Below, in pieces: positions 51,889 through 61,224 of a stretch of DNA of 64,000 nucleotides; positions within the stretch are counted from its first letter, which is position 1; each line of letters begins with the position of its first letter. The stretch spans positions 35,307 to 99,306 of the forward strand of contig NZ_LCYG01000043.1 in NCBI RefSeq assembly GCF_001017175.1, in the 5' to 3' direction. Below the pieces are notes generated by a model. The model ran no database searches and was not told where the DNA came from. It saw nothing but the letters and a program-made list of their open reading frames with translations. The translations under genes and the position numbers were made by a program. This DNA is from Microvirga vignae. GTDB lineage: Bacteria > Pseudomonadota > Alphaproteobacteria > Rhizobiales > Beijerinckiaceae.

Positions 51889-54800
51889 TCAGGCCGCTAT
51901 CCGTGCCGGCCCGTCGTCCAGCTCGCTTCTGCTCGCTGCGACTGTCTTCAGGGCGGCGATCACATGCGGCAGTCCCGCAGGTTTCAGTACCGTGTAATGA
52001 TCCGGCTCCAGATCGACGATCCGCACCACGTTGGAAATGCTGACCGATGCCGATTCAACGAAGGACCGGCTGTCTCCTCGCGCCCGCAGAATCGTTGCCG
52101 GTGCCTTCAATGGCCGCGTGCGCGGTTCCGGGCCGTAGGTCGGCCCGTAAATCGCCGTTACAAGCCGCACGATGCGTTCGATCAATCCCCTGTCGAGCAC
52201 CGGATAGGAGGCCGCTACATGCTCGATGAAGCTGGCCTCGTCCTTGGCCGTCTGCACGCATGCCTCGACAAGCTGGGGGTCTATCGAATGGGCGAACACG
52301 GAATACAGAATGGTGAGGAAAGAGCGATCGCGGAAAAGCGTATTGCTATCGCCCCGAACGGGCTGCCCGCTTTCGAGTTCCGGAGAACCCGGGGCCAGGA
52401 AAACCAGTTCCTGCACCGTCTCACCGGCCTCTTCGAGCTGAGCGGCGACTTCGTACGCGACACGGGCACCGAATGAATACCCCCAGAGGCTGTAGGGGCC
52501 TTGCGGCTGGATACTGCGAAGGACCGCGACATCCGCAGCGGCCATCTCTTCGATCGAACCGGAAATCTCCTCGCTGGGATTGATCCCTGATGCCTGCACA
52601 CCCATCACCGGCCGTTTCGTCTCCAGGGCTTGGGCGAGAGGCCGGAGGTTCAACGGATAGCCGCCGAGACCGGGCCACAGGAAAATAGGCTGGTCGATTC
52701 CGGCCCGAAGCGTGACCGCCCGGGCAATGCCGTGCTGGCGTCCCTTGGTGATGCGCCGAGCAAGCTTTTCGATTGTGGCGTCCTCGAACAATACCTGGAT
52801 GGGCAGGTTCGCTCCCAGCGTCTGGTTGATTTCCAGTACGACCGTGACCGCTTGCAGCGAATCTCCGCCGATCTCGAAAAAGTCATCCCGTATGGAAACA
52901 TCATCGAGGTTCATTTCCCGCCGCCAGATCGTGCTGATCGCCTCTTCGATGGCGGTGCGGGCTGGCACGAACTCCCGTTCGGAATGCTGTTCGTCGAAGA
53001 TATTCGATTGCTTGAGCGCGACGACATCCACCTTGCCGGATGCGCTGTAGGGGAGCTGGTCGATTACCACGATGCGGCTCGGGACCATATAGTCGGGCAG
53101 GATGTTATGAAGATCCTTGCGCACGAGTTCGGCGGGCCCATGCATGTGAACCGCATCCTCCCGCATGCCCTCATGGGAGATCTGGTCGGTGCTGATCTTA
53201 CCCGCCAGAGCGAAGTAGACCGCCGGCTCCGGCTGGCCCGGTTCGCGCAGGATATCGAATATCCGCCGGGCGGCGACCAGATCCTTGCCGGTTTTCGAAC
53301 TGTATCCCGACGACATCAGGCCGATCTGGATGTCGTTCATCTGCAGGGTTTGAAGGCCCCGCCCAAGATCGATATAGCGACGCCATGCCTCGGCCGTTCG
53401 GTTAACGAATGTGACACCCGCACTCGACCGCTCATAGACCTGCTGGTTGATAGCGATGACATGTTTCTGTTGAACCACATGCTTTGAAAATGGCTCAAAT
53501 CTTCCATCCCGGTACCGGTAGGTTCCGGAAGGCAGGCCGTCGACCTTATCTCCATGGGCTTGAACGTAGATTTCGAGCGCTTCGGTATCTTCGCGTTCTG
53601 AAAACGGGACTATGTCGAATGACCCCAGATAGGCATGGTCCTCATCCAGGCGAAGCAACTCACCAACTTCGTTCACAAACGCGCTGCGTCCGAGCGCCAG
53701 GCCATATTCCGGGAGAACGGCATCGAGCAGGCCAAGGATATGCCCTGTCTCCATCTCAAGAACTTCGAGGATGTTGTTCTTATAGACGGGGCGGATGGCC
53801 GCGACGTTGCCGATGAAGTGCAGTGTCGCGGAAGGGCCCGAGTCTTCTTCGCGCTCTGCCCGGATCAGGACAAGGCGATGGTCTGCAGGATGATAATAGT
53901 AATGTCCGGACGGAATATCCGCTATGTTGCGAAGTTCGATATGAACTTGCGTCGCGTAGAGTGCGCCCGGCGAAGCATAGGCATATTTTGGCAGAAGCCG
54001 TTCATGGCTCCTGAACTGCCCAAGGTTTCGCATCAATGCCCCGAGGGTCTTCAGATCCAGGGCCGAAAGGCTTGACGACGGGCCTGTAACCACTGGGCGT
54101 TCCAGCAAAGTGAGGAGGTCGGTTGACGACAGCCGGCCGCCGTCAAAGAAGCGGTAGGTTTTCCGCGCAAAGGCCCGCCGACGTTGAACCACCGTTTCCT
54201 CCCGGCCAGGAAGATCGACCGACGAACGGCCGACGAGGTCGCTGGCCCGCCTCAAACCGCCATCGGAAAGCTGCGCCCTCACTTGCAGGCGGCTTTTCTT
54301 GCTCTGGTGGTGCGCTCCGTGATCGCCCTGGTCCATGATCGATGCATCTCGGGGATTGAGCTCGACTCCTGCAAGCAGGACGGGCTGGCCCGTCCGGGCA
54401 TCCGATTTGACAAAGACTGCCGCCGATTTCACCCAGTCATGGTTTTCAATCGCCATGCGGATCTCGTCCAATTCGATCCGGTAGCCTCTGAATTTGACCT
54501 GATTATCCGCACGGCCCACGAAGTGCAGGGTGCCGTCCGGGTTGAGCCTGACAAGATCGCCGGATCTGTACATGCGGACCGGATCCTGGCCGGGCGCCGG
54601 CGGCAGTTTGACAAACCGCTCGCTTGTCTGCTCGGGCCGGTTCAAATACCCCTCGGCGACCTGGACTCCGGAAATATAAAGTTCTCCGGTCTCTCCTGGC
54701 GGCACGGGCCTGTGCTCGTCATCCAGGATATGCAACCCCGTCCTGGCCGCTGCGAAGCCGAGCGGAACGGTCTCCTCGAGATGCTCCAAACCTTCACGCG

Positions 54801-55827
54801 TTACGGTAAACGAAGTGGCATTGATCGTGCATTCGGTCGGACCGTAGAGGTTGACCAGCGTGACATCCGGCTTGACATTGAGAATGCGCGAAGCGAGCTT
54901 CCAGCTCAGTGCTTCACCGCCGCTGTAGATGCTTTTCAAGGTGGACGTTTGGGCGAACTCCGGATCGTCCACCAAGGCCTGCAGCAATGTCGGCACGGCC
55001 TGCAGCATCGTGACGTCATGGGCCTTGATCATCTGAACGATGCCGGCGGGATCGCGGTGGATGCTCGGATATCCCATCACCACCGTGGCGCCGCAGCAGA
55101 CCGCCAGCAACTCCCATTGCGCGGCATCGAAACTGATCGGCGTCTTCTGCAAGATCTTCTGGCCGCTGACGAGGTGATGCTCCGTTTGCAGCCATGTGAG
55201 TTGACTGACGATGGCCCGGTGCGATATCGCCACGCCCTTCGGTGCTCCCGTCGTTCCCGAGGTGAAAATCACGTAAGCGAGGTCGCTGCCCGTCAGGTCG
55301 TTCAAGCCGAGATCGAGGTCCGTCACCTTGATCGATGATTTGTCGCCGACGGACTCGACGTCGATAACCTCGACGACGGGCAGTAGGAAATTCGAGAGAG
55401 CAGCATGGCCTTTGGCATGACTGACGATGACAGAGACGCCGCCGTCCCGCGTCATGTGCGCCAGACGCTCTTCAGGATAGTCGGTTGCGAGCGGAAGATA
55501 TGCGCCGCCGGCCAGAAGCACCGACCAGACCCCCACCAGGAGATCCACGGAGGACTCGATGAAAACCCCTACCCTGTCGCTTGGGCCAATCCCGCGCTCA
55601 CGCAGAGCGTGGGCCACGGAAAGGCATCGTTCGACGAATTCGGCGTAGGAAAGAGAGTTTTTCCCGTCGGTGACGGCAATCTCCCGAGGCCGGCTTCTGG
55701 CCTGAGCCAGCAACATTTCGGCCAAGCTCATTCTCGTGCTGAGCAAATTCAGGCTTGAGATAGCGCGTTGCCCACGGAAACCGGGAATCGGTGGAGGATT
55801 CGTCGGTCTGTGGTGTTCGACAGACAT
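51889..55827 (-). CDS. indC: Indigoidine synthetase-type NRPS (A-Ox-PCP-TE)
   Basis: A single-module NRPS of about 1,312 residues. The adenylation domain has F-T-S-G-T-T-G-A-P-K-G and N-L-Y-G-P-T-E. It is split by an FMN-type oxidase (Ox) inserted after R-G-Y-R-I-E-L-D-E-I-R, with the insertion mark L-N-P-R-D-A-S-I-M-D-Q-G; A9/A10 resume after the Ox domain. The carrier domain has S990 (G-G-D-S-L) and the thioesterase S1118 (G-Y-S-F-G). My hand-read specificity code, D-A-W-Q-Y-G-L-I-N, is close to the glutamine code, as expected for BpsA/IndC, which make the blue pigment indigoidine from two glutamines. ATG 55827 is chosen for its AAAGGAG. No phosphopantetheinyl transferase is in the window. 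Confidence 0.88.
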   Translation of the reverse strand: MSVEHHRPTNPPPIPGFRGQRAISSLNLLSTRMSLAEMLLAQARSRPREIAVTDGKNSLSYAEFVERCLSVAHALRERGIGPSDRVGVFIESSVDLLVGVWSVLLAGGAYLPLATDYPEERLAHMTRDGGVSVIVSHAKGHAALSNFLLPVVEVIDVESVGDKSSIKVTDLDLGLNDLTGSDLAYVIFTSGTTGAPKGVAISHRAIVSQLTWLQTEHHLVSGQKILQKTPISFDAAQWELLAVCCGATVVMGYPSIHRDPAGIVQMIKAHDVTMLQAVPTLLQALVDDPEFAQTSTLKSIYSGGEALSWKLASRILNVKPDVTLVNLYGPTECTINATSFTVTREGLEHLEETVPLGFAAARTGLHILDDEHRPVPPGETGELYISGVQVAEGYLNRPEQTSERFVKLPPAPGQDPVRMYRSGDLVRLNPDGTLHFVGRADNQVKFRGYRIELDEIRMAIENHDWVKSAAVFVKSDARTGQPVLLAGVELNPRDASIMDQGDHGAHHQSKKSRLQVRAQLSDGGLRRASDLVGRSSVDLPGREETVVQRRRAFARKTYRFFDGGRLSSTDLLTLLERPVVTGPSSSLSALDLKTLGALMRNLGQFRSHERLLPKYAYASPGALYATQVHIELRNIADIPSGHYYYHPADHRLVLIRAEREEDSGPSATLHFIGNVAAIRPVYKNNILEVLEMETGHILGLLDAVLPEYGLALGRSAFVNEVGELLRLDEDHAYLGSFDIVPFSEREDTEALEIYVQAHGDKVDGLPSGTYRYRDGRFEPFSKHVVQQKHVIAINQQVYERSSAGVTFVNRTAEAWRRYIDLGRGLQTLQMNDIQIGLMSSGYSSKTGKDLVAARRIFDILREPGQPEPAVYFALAGKISTDQISHEGMREDAVHMHGPAELVRKDLHNILPDYMVPSRIVVIDQLPYSASGKVDVVALKQSNIFDEQHSEREFVPARTAIEEAISTIWRREMNLDDVSIRDDFFEIGGDSLQAVTVVLEINQTLGANLPIQVLFEDATIEKLARRITKGRQHGIARAVTLRAGIDQPIFLWPGLGGYPLNLRPLAQALETKRPVMGVQASGINPSEEISGSIEEMAAADVAVLRSIQPQGPYSLWGYSFGARVAYEVAAQLEEAGETVQELVFLAPGSPELESGQPVRGDSNTLFRDRSFLTILYSVFAHSIDPQLVEACVQTAKDEASFIEHVAASYPVLDRGLIERIVRLVTAIYGPTYGPEPRTRPLKAPATILRARGDSRSFVESASVSISNVVRIVDLEPDHYTVLKPAGLPHVIAALKTVAASRSELDDGPARIAA

Positions 55828-55834
55828 TCCAGTG

Positions 55835-55841
55835 CTCCTTT
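55835..55841 (-). promoter_or_regulatory. Ribosome binding site of NRPS gene
   Basis: AAAGGAG on the minus strand lies seven bases before ATG 55827 and decides this start over the in-frame ATG 15 codons upstream. Confidence 0.75.
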
Positions 55842-56005
55842 GCGCATTTTTGGATCGAAGTGTACAAAACAAGTGATAAGGGAACTGCGCTGTGCAGCGT
55901 CGTTAAAGGCTTTCCCTCGTTTCTGACTAAGCGGAGGAGTGACCGGGTCCAGAGATCACTCCCGGATATTTTCAAGTCTTGTCATCAATGCTGGATCTCT
56001 CAGCC

Positions 56006-56755
56006 TCAACGGATTGAGAACAGCAATCCGGCTCGCTCAACGGAATCTGCGATTCCGCTCTGTCTCAGCGCATGCCAATAAAGAACGGCGTTGTTTGTGA
56101 TGACAGGTTTGCCGACCCAGTCTTCGGCGAGCGCGGCAAAGGCCGCCATTGGCACGTTCGTGCCAACCTGTATGATCGCCTCCACCTCGGGCCGGTTAAC
56201 CGCCTCGACCGCGGCGCGAAGCTTCGCTGTCGTCACATCTGCAATCCGGGATGGGCTCGTTCCGCCGAGGCCATGGAGTGCGACAACCTCGTAACCGCGC
56301 TCAATGAAAAAGCGGCTTGCCGGATTGTCCCCGATTTCGGCATAGGGGCTGATCAGGCCAATCCGGCGCAACCCGCCGAGTTGCTCCAGAGCTGCCTCGA
56401 TCGCGTCGGCGCTGGTGGTAATCTCGGCGCCGCCGGCAGCCTCACGAAACTGCGCCAGAAGCAACCGGTGATGCTCCGCGCCTTCCCAATAGCTATCTGG
56501 CGAGACCGCTACGATGACACGTTGTAATCCGCAGGCGCTTAAGCTCTTCAAGGCGTTGCTTGTCGATTTACGGATCCTGTCGATCACGCTGTTGAAGCCA
56601 GCCTCCTCTTCAAGAGACTCGTCTTCAATGAGGATGCGTGCAGTGTGATTGGTGACCCCGGCGGGCCGTAACGCATCCATTTCCGGCTGTGCGGACGTAT
56701 TGGTTGAGGGTACCGCCACACCGAGCTTCAATCGATATCCAAGAAGATCAGGCAT
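56006..56755 (-). CDS. Asp/Glu racemase / maleate isomerase-like protein
   Basis: A protein of about 249 residues of the Asp/Glu racemase superfamily. Y-R-L-K-L-G-V-A-V-P-S-T-N-T near the start and K-P-V-I-T-N-N-A-V-L-Y-W-H-A-L-R near the C-terminus match maleate cis-trans isomerases and arylmalonate decarboxylases. The usual catalytic cysteines appear to be absent: the first site reads V-S-P-D-S-Y-W-E-G and the second Q-V-G-T-N-V-P. Either the chemistry differs or the protein is not a racemase. ATG 56755 is preferred because family proteins start here; an upstream start at 56809 exists. Confidence 0.75.
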   Translation of the reverse strand: MPDLLGYRLKLGVAVPSTNTSAQPEMDALRPAGVTNHTARILIEDESLEEEAGFNSVIDRIRKSTSNALKSLSACGLQRVIVAVSPDSYWEGAEHHRLLLAQFREAAGGAEITTSADAIEAALEQLGGLRRIGLISPYAEIGDNPASRFFIERGYEVVALHGLGGTSPSRIADVTTAKLRAAVEAVNRPEVEAIIQVGTNVPMAAFAALAEDWVGKPVITNNAVLYWHALRQSGIADSVERAGLLFSIR

Positions 56756-56849
56756 CCAAATCTCGTAAAAATGGCGCAGGCGAACAGGGAGCGAAGTCAG
56801 ACCGGCCAATGGTCGACTTCGTAGAGTCGGATACGTCGACTTCTGTGGA

Positions 56850-57725
56850 TCAGGCCAGGTAGGAAGCAGCGATATCGAGGTTCCCGGCGCCGTATGCGGC
56901 GGCCCGCTCGAACCTGCTCTTGCCTGCAGTCACCAGGTCGAGCTTCAGGCCGGCCTCCTTAGCGGCGGCGTCGACAAGTTTGCTGTCCTTGATGGCATTA
57001 TTGATCGTAAAGCTCGGCTCAAAATTCTCATTGAGGATCGCCGATGCTTTGGCTTGAAAGAAAGGACTGTCAAGAGGCCCGCCCTTCACGACGTCGACCA
57101 CAAGCGCGGGATCAACACCTAACGCTTTGGCAAGAGAAAGGCTTTCTGCCGTCCCATGCGTAAGTGCAAGAACCAGGCTATTCAAGGCGAGCTTCAGCTT
57201 CGTTGCGTCGCCTGGCAGCTCGGAGACCCAGACAGAGCGGCTCCCGATCGCATCGAATATCGGTTGAGCCCGCTCGCGTCCCTCAGTCGGCCCTGAAGCC
57301 AGGATGACGAGTTTGCCCGCTTCGGCTGACTGGCGAGTCCCCTGCACCGGGGCGTCGAAGTATATCCAGCCCTTCGCAGCCGCGAGTTGCTTCAAGCGCT
57401 CTGTGGCCTCGATCCCGACTGTGCTGAGCTGGATCCATATGGCGCCGCCAATTTCGGGCCGGATTGAGGAAATCGTGCTCTCTATCGCCGGGCCGTCCTT
57501 GAGGACCGTGATGACGATGTCGGCACCTTTGACCGCCTCCGCCGGATCAGCCGCAATCACAATTCCTTCTTCCGAAAGCGCGTGCGCCTTTTGAGCGCTT
57601 CGATTCCATACGCGGACTGCAAAGCCCTTCTTATGGAGATTGCGTGCGACCGGTGCGCCGATAATGCCGGTGCCAAGCACCGCGATGACGGCGGATTTTT
57701 GTTCGATTTGCCGCTCGTGCGACAT
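56850..57725 (-). CDS. NAD(P)-dependent 3-hydroxyisobutyrate dehydrogenase-family enzyme
   Basis: A 291-residue beta-hydroxyacid dehydrogenase. The Rossmann motif A-V-L-G-T-G-I-I-G-A-P-V-A lies near residues 15-27, D-A-P-V-Q-G-T near 125-131 (substrate site), and the catalytic Lys in A-T-K-L-K-L-A-L-N-S near residue 175. It is first in the minus-strand operon with the racemase-like protein and the NRPS. The substrate may be a short hydroxyacid or a tailored precursor; imine reductase-like relatives also exist. Confidence 0.88.
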   Translation of the reverse strand: MSHERQIEQKSAVIAVLGTGIIGAPVARNLHKKGFAVRVWNRSAQKAHALSEEGIVIAADPAEAVKGADIVITVLKDGPAIESTISSIRPEIGGAIWIQLSTVGIEATERLKQLAAAKGWIYFDAPVQGTRQSAEAGKLVILASGPTEGRERAQPIFDAIGSRSVWVSELPGDATKLKLALNSLVLALTHGTAESLSLAKALGVDPALVVDVVKGGPLDSPFFQAKASAILNENFEPSFTINNAIKDSKLVDAAAKEAGLKLDLVTAGKSRFERAAAYGAGNLDIAASYLA

Positions 57726-57879
57726 GTCAGCCCCTTGTCAAGTATAGCCATAGGAAGTGCCCAACCGCCGATGGTTATGGACTGATCGATACAAAACTGT
57801 CAAGGCAAACACTTTTCTATAGTTTCCGGTTTTTGGAGAAGAATTAACTACCTTAAAGCTGTTATTGATCGCGATGTAG

Positions 57880-58030
57880 TTTACCGCCTGCCGCAGAACG
57901 ATAGAGGTCAGAGCAATGGCGTGGAAATAAGCGAGCGTCTGAAGTAATCGCGCGTAGTCGCGCAAGGGGGTAGCAAATGCGCGTGGCCCAGGTATGTGCT
58001 CTCGGCCACCCAGCGGGCAGCAACGGTACG
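57880..58030 (-). mobile_element. IS5-family transposase remnant
   Basis: The minus strand carries A-A-R-W-V-A-E-S-T-Y-L-G-H-A followed by L-R-D-Y-A-R-L-L-Q-T and more, which recalls the R-W-V-V-E-R-T ... D-Y-E-R-L-x-E-T C-terminal motif of IS5-type DDE transposases. Frames are broken. The rest of 57726-58629 holds further short fragments of uncertain origin, probably the same dead IS and the TetR promoter; no complete gene is visible there. Confidence 0.4.
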
Positions 58031-58629
58031 AACCCGCCCTTAGCGTCGGTAGGTCTGACCACTTGCAACGCGATCGCATGCTCGCGTCGCAGCCGAAGCT
58101 CTCTCGCTGCTATAGCCCTGATCCACGTGCGCCAGACCCCTGGCACGTCCAGGTGACCGATGATAGCTCGGACTGTGGGGTGCGCGAGCACTGGTACTAT
58201 CGCGGTTGCCGATCCAGAGGCGGCGACCGGTACGACACCGACCTGACGGCAGCGCAGTAGATCGCGGCGCGTTACTTCTGGTAACGCATGACGCCGGAAG
58301 GTCAAACGACAACACCGGCTGGTCTGTACGCGGAGGAAGATCAGACACGCTTCGGCAATCGTCCAGGTGGCACTGAGAATGCCGGTCGTGTTGACTCCTA
58401 TGGCATGTCATCGAAGCCAGCTGAGAAACGCCGGCTACAGCGACAACTGCAGCTTAGTCGCGGGAGCATCCAAGCTCAGAGAACAAATGCGTGTCGTCGG
58501 CCAGATTGGTAACAGCAAGCTCCCAATCGGATTGGACATTATTGCATGCGCGGAATGCACGCTCTCTTCCGCGTTGCCCATTCTCGGTCGAGGTGATATT
58601 TGGACCGTTTAGGCTAAAAGGGGCCAGAA

Positions 58630-59211
58630 ATGCGACCTCGGGAATTCGATTCGGAAGCTGCGGCAGACGCGATCATGCGCGTTTTCCTGAAACATGGTTA
58701 TGCCGCCACCTCAATGGACGATCTTATTCGTGAAACCGGATTGTCGCGAAGCAGCATCTATAATGCCTTTGGCAGCAAGCAGCAGATGTATCAAGTTGCC
58801 TTGCAGCAATATCATAAAACAACGTCGGCGAATGTGAATCTCGTTGCTCAGGATGGACCGCTCAAGGACATTGTGCGCAAGCTCATGATGTCAGTCGTGA
58901 ACGATGAATTGAGCGGGCGGGACGATCGAGGCTGCCTCGTTGCCAACAGCAGCTTGGATGTGGCACCGCATGATCCCCAAATTGCGGCGCTGGTCGCCGA
59001 TCACCTCACCCGGTTGGAGAATGCCCTTAATGCCGCGATCAAGCGTGGGCAGGAGAAAAACGAGTTGAGCGGTGATCGGGATAGCCGAGCATTGGCACGT
59101 TTTGTCGTGAGCTCCGTTCAGGGTCTCAGAGTGATGGGAAAGGGTAGCGCCGAACAGGGCCGCCGACGCCGTTTACTCGACATCGTCAATATTACGTTAG
59201 ACGCCCTTTAA
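58630..59211 (+). CDS. TetR/AcrR-family regulator
   Basis: A 193-residue TetR protein. The HTH spans about residues 10-55 (A-A-D-A-I-M-R-V-F-L-K-H-G-Y-A-A-T-S-M-D-D-L at its core, then G-L-S-R-S-S-I-Y-N-A-F-G-S-K). The C-terminal ligand domain has D-D-R-G-C-L-V-A-N-S-S-L-D, as in the group regulating oxidoreductases and efflux. It is divergent from the dehydrogenase-NRPS operon, with a broken IS between, so it may once have controlled that operon. Confidence 0.9.
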   Translation: MRPREFDSEAAADAIMRVFLKHGYAATSMDDLIRETGLSRSSIYNAFGSKQQMYQVALQQYHKTTSANVNLVAQDGPLKDIVRKLMMSVVNDELSGRDDRGCLVANSSLDVAPHDPQIAALVADHLTRLENALNAAIKRGQEKNELSGDRDSRALARFVVSSVQGLRVMGKGSAEQGRRRRLLDIVNITLDAL

Positions 59212-59322
59212 AACTGTTTGGTGGCGGAAGGTCGTTGGGATCGGGTTACGTTGGGCGATTGAGGAATATAGTTGGCGCTTTGACGGCCTGCGGCGCCAAA
59301 CTCCTCACCGCAGGAGGGCGTG

Positions 59323-59436
59323 ATGCCCTCCATTCATCCCAGTGCCCGCACCACCCCAGCCGTTCGCCAGGAGATCGCCCGCTCGACGGAGCCCACGGGC
59401 GTGCGGGCCCAGTTGTCGCTAGGCACTTTGGCGTGA
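59323..59436 (+). mobile_element. IS481-family transposase N-terminal fragment
   Basis: A 37-codon frame reads H-P-S-A-R-T-T-P-A-V-R-Q-E-I-A-R-S-T and on to T-G-V-R-A-Q-L, matching the start of IS481-type transposases, then stops. The rest of the IS is absent, so this is a scar. Confidence 0.55.
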
Positions 59437-59595
59437 AATTCCCGATTTTGGAACAACCATAGACATCTTGGCGTGAGACTCTGAGTCCCTGGAATCTCAT
59501 ATGTGGACATTGGGTAATTGCGGGGGGCGCGAGAGCTCTGGCGGAGATGCTGATGAGGCGACAGTCTGATTGGCCCAACAGAGCAGGAGCAGCTG

Positions 59596-60626
59596 ATGAC
59601 CTACTACGCCGGCCTGGATGTCTCGCAGAAGGAAGCCCCGATCTGCATCGTGGATGCGCAGGGCCGCCGCCTCTGGCGCGGCAAGACCGCGACCAATCCC
59701 GAGGCTTTCGCCCAGATCCTGCACTGGCACGGTCGTGATCTCCGGGTCGGCGTTGAGACCGGTCCGCTGATGCCTTGGCTCGTGCACGGGCTGCGCCGCC
59801 ATGGCGTAGAGGTGATCTGCCTTGATGCCCGCCATGCCAAGGCCGCTCTCGCGATGCAGCTCAACAAGAATGACCGCAACGATGCCGAAGGGCTGGCTCA
59901 GATCGTTCGCACGGGCTGGTACCGCAGCGTCCATGTCAAGTCGTTTGAGGTGCATCGGCTCCGTGCCCTGCTGGGCGCTCGCCGGCAGTTGGTGGGCATG
60001 ACCATTCAACTCTCCAACCACATTCGTGGCATCCTGAAGGTTTTCGGTCTGGTGGCGGGTCCCGTCCATGGCGGCACCTTTTCCGAACGCGTTGAGACCC
60101 TTGTGTCAGATCAGCCTGAGGTCGCAGTAGTTGTGCAGCCGATGCTGTAGGCCTGGCGCGAGCTGAAGAACCAGATCACCAGCTTTGAAAGGCTGTGCGA
60201 ATGGAGGTGCGCCAGCGGAGCGAGTGTCGTCTCCTGATGAGTGTGCCGGGGATCGGCGCCCTCTCGGTCCTCGCTTTTGTCAGCGCCATCGAGCACCCGG
60301 ATCGCTTTCGGCAGTCTCGCAATGTCGGGGCTCACCTCGGTCTCACGCCACGACACTACCAGTCGGGTGAGGTCGACCGAAGTGGCCGCATCTCCAAATG
60401 CGGCGACGAGCTGGTGCGATCCTACCTGTTCGAGGCCGCCGGTGTCTTGCTCACTCGGGTGCAGCGCTGGTCGCCGCTCAAGGCCTGGGCCGTGCGGCTG
60501 GTGCAACGGAGTGGGTTCAACAAGGCCCGAGTGGCCTTGGCCCGCAAGCTCGCGGTGATCCTGCATGCGATCTGGCGGACGGGCGCGCCTTTCCGTTGGA
60601 CCAAACTGGAAACAGCTGCAGCATGA
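59596..60626 (+). mobile_element. IS110-family transposase, interrupted
   Basis: The N-terminal half begins M-T-Y-Y-A-G-L-D-V-S-Q-K-E and has G-V-E-T-G-P and N-K-N-D-R-N-D-A-E-G-L-A, the DEDD catalytic pattern of IS110 transposases. TAG at 60148-60150 interrupts it (A-W-R-E-L-K-N-Q follows in frame), and a frameshift near 60195 separates it from the C-terminal Transposase_20 part (S-V-P-G-I-G-A-L-S onward, to 60626). The full protein would be about 340 residues. It is inactive unless these are errors. IS110 elements lack terminal inverted repeats, so ends cannot be placed. Confidence 0.82.
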
Positions 60627-61224
60627 GAATGGGAGGATGAGATTGATCTGGCATTCATCATGAGGTGAACGCCAGGTGCCGTGCTTGCTCCTCGGGGCGA
60701 GGGTACGGGTCATTTCGTGAGCGGGGCTTGTGAGAGCTGGAGGCTCCAGCTGATCACGTTGTGGACCTTGGAAGGCTCGTGCTGTTGAACCCGATGATGC
60801 GGCAGCCAGTGCCGACCGCGGAGAGAACCGTGACCCGGGGAGAAGCAAGGGTGCCAGAGCTGTTTGCGCTTGACTAGAGACCCGCGATTAGAGAACGAGC
60901 CATTCCGCCTGGCCTGTTGCACCTGCGAGCCAATAGGCCCGTAGTGTGCGTTCCACACCTTGGAAGATTCCCCCGCATAGCCCCGTCATGCGGCGACACT
61001 GTCTCGACCGCGAAGACGACACTGCTCCCGGCAAACAATAGCCTCTGCACCAAAAAGGGCTTGCATTCCACCGCGCGATCAGACGACGGGCTGGGCAGGC
61101 ATCAGGGCGCTTACTTGGTTGGAGCAGATTAGGCTGACGCTGTCTAGGGTTCGCTCATTTATGCGCCCTCCGCCAGTCAATGTCCGATGCCGTGCTATGT
61201 TCAGGCCGCCTTGGCAGCCCCGGC
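60627..61224. other. IS flank / non-coding region
   Basis: There is no believable gene in these 598 bases. It probably holds the right flank of the IS110 element and other scar DNA. The decamer ACCTTGGAAG occurs twice (near 60765 and 60957), which may mark a duplicated end. Confidence 0.4.
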
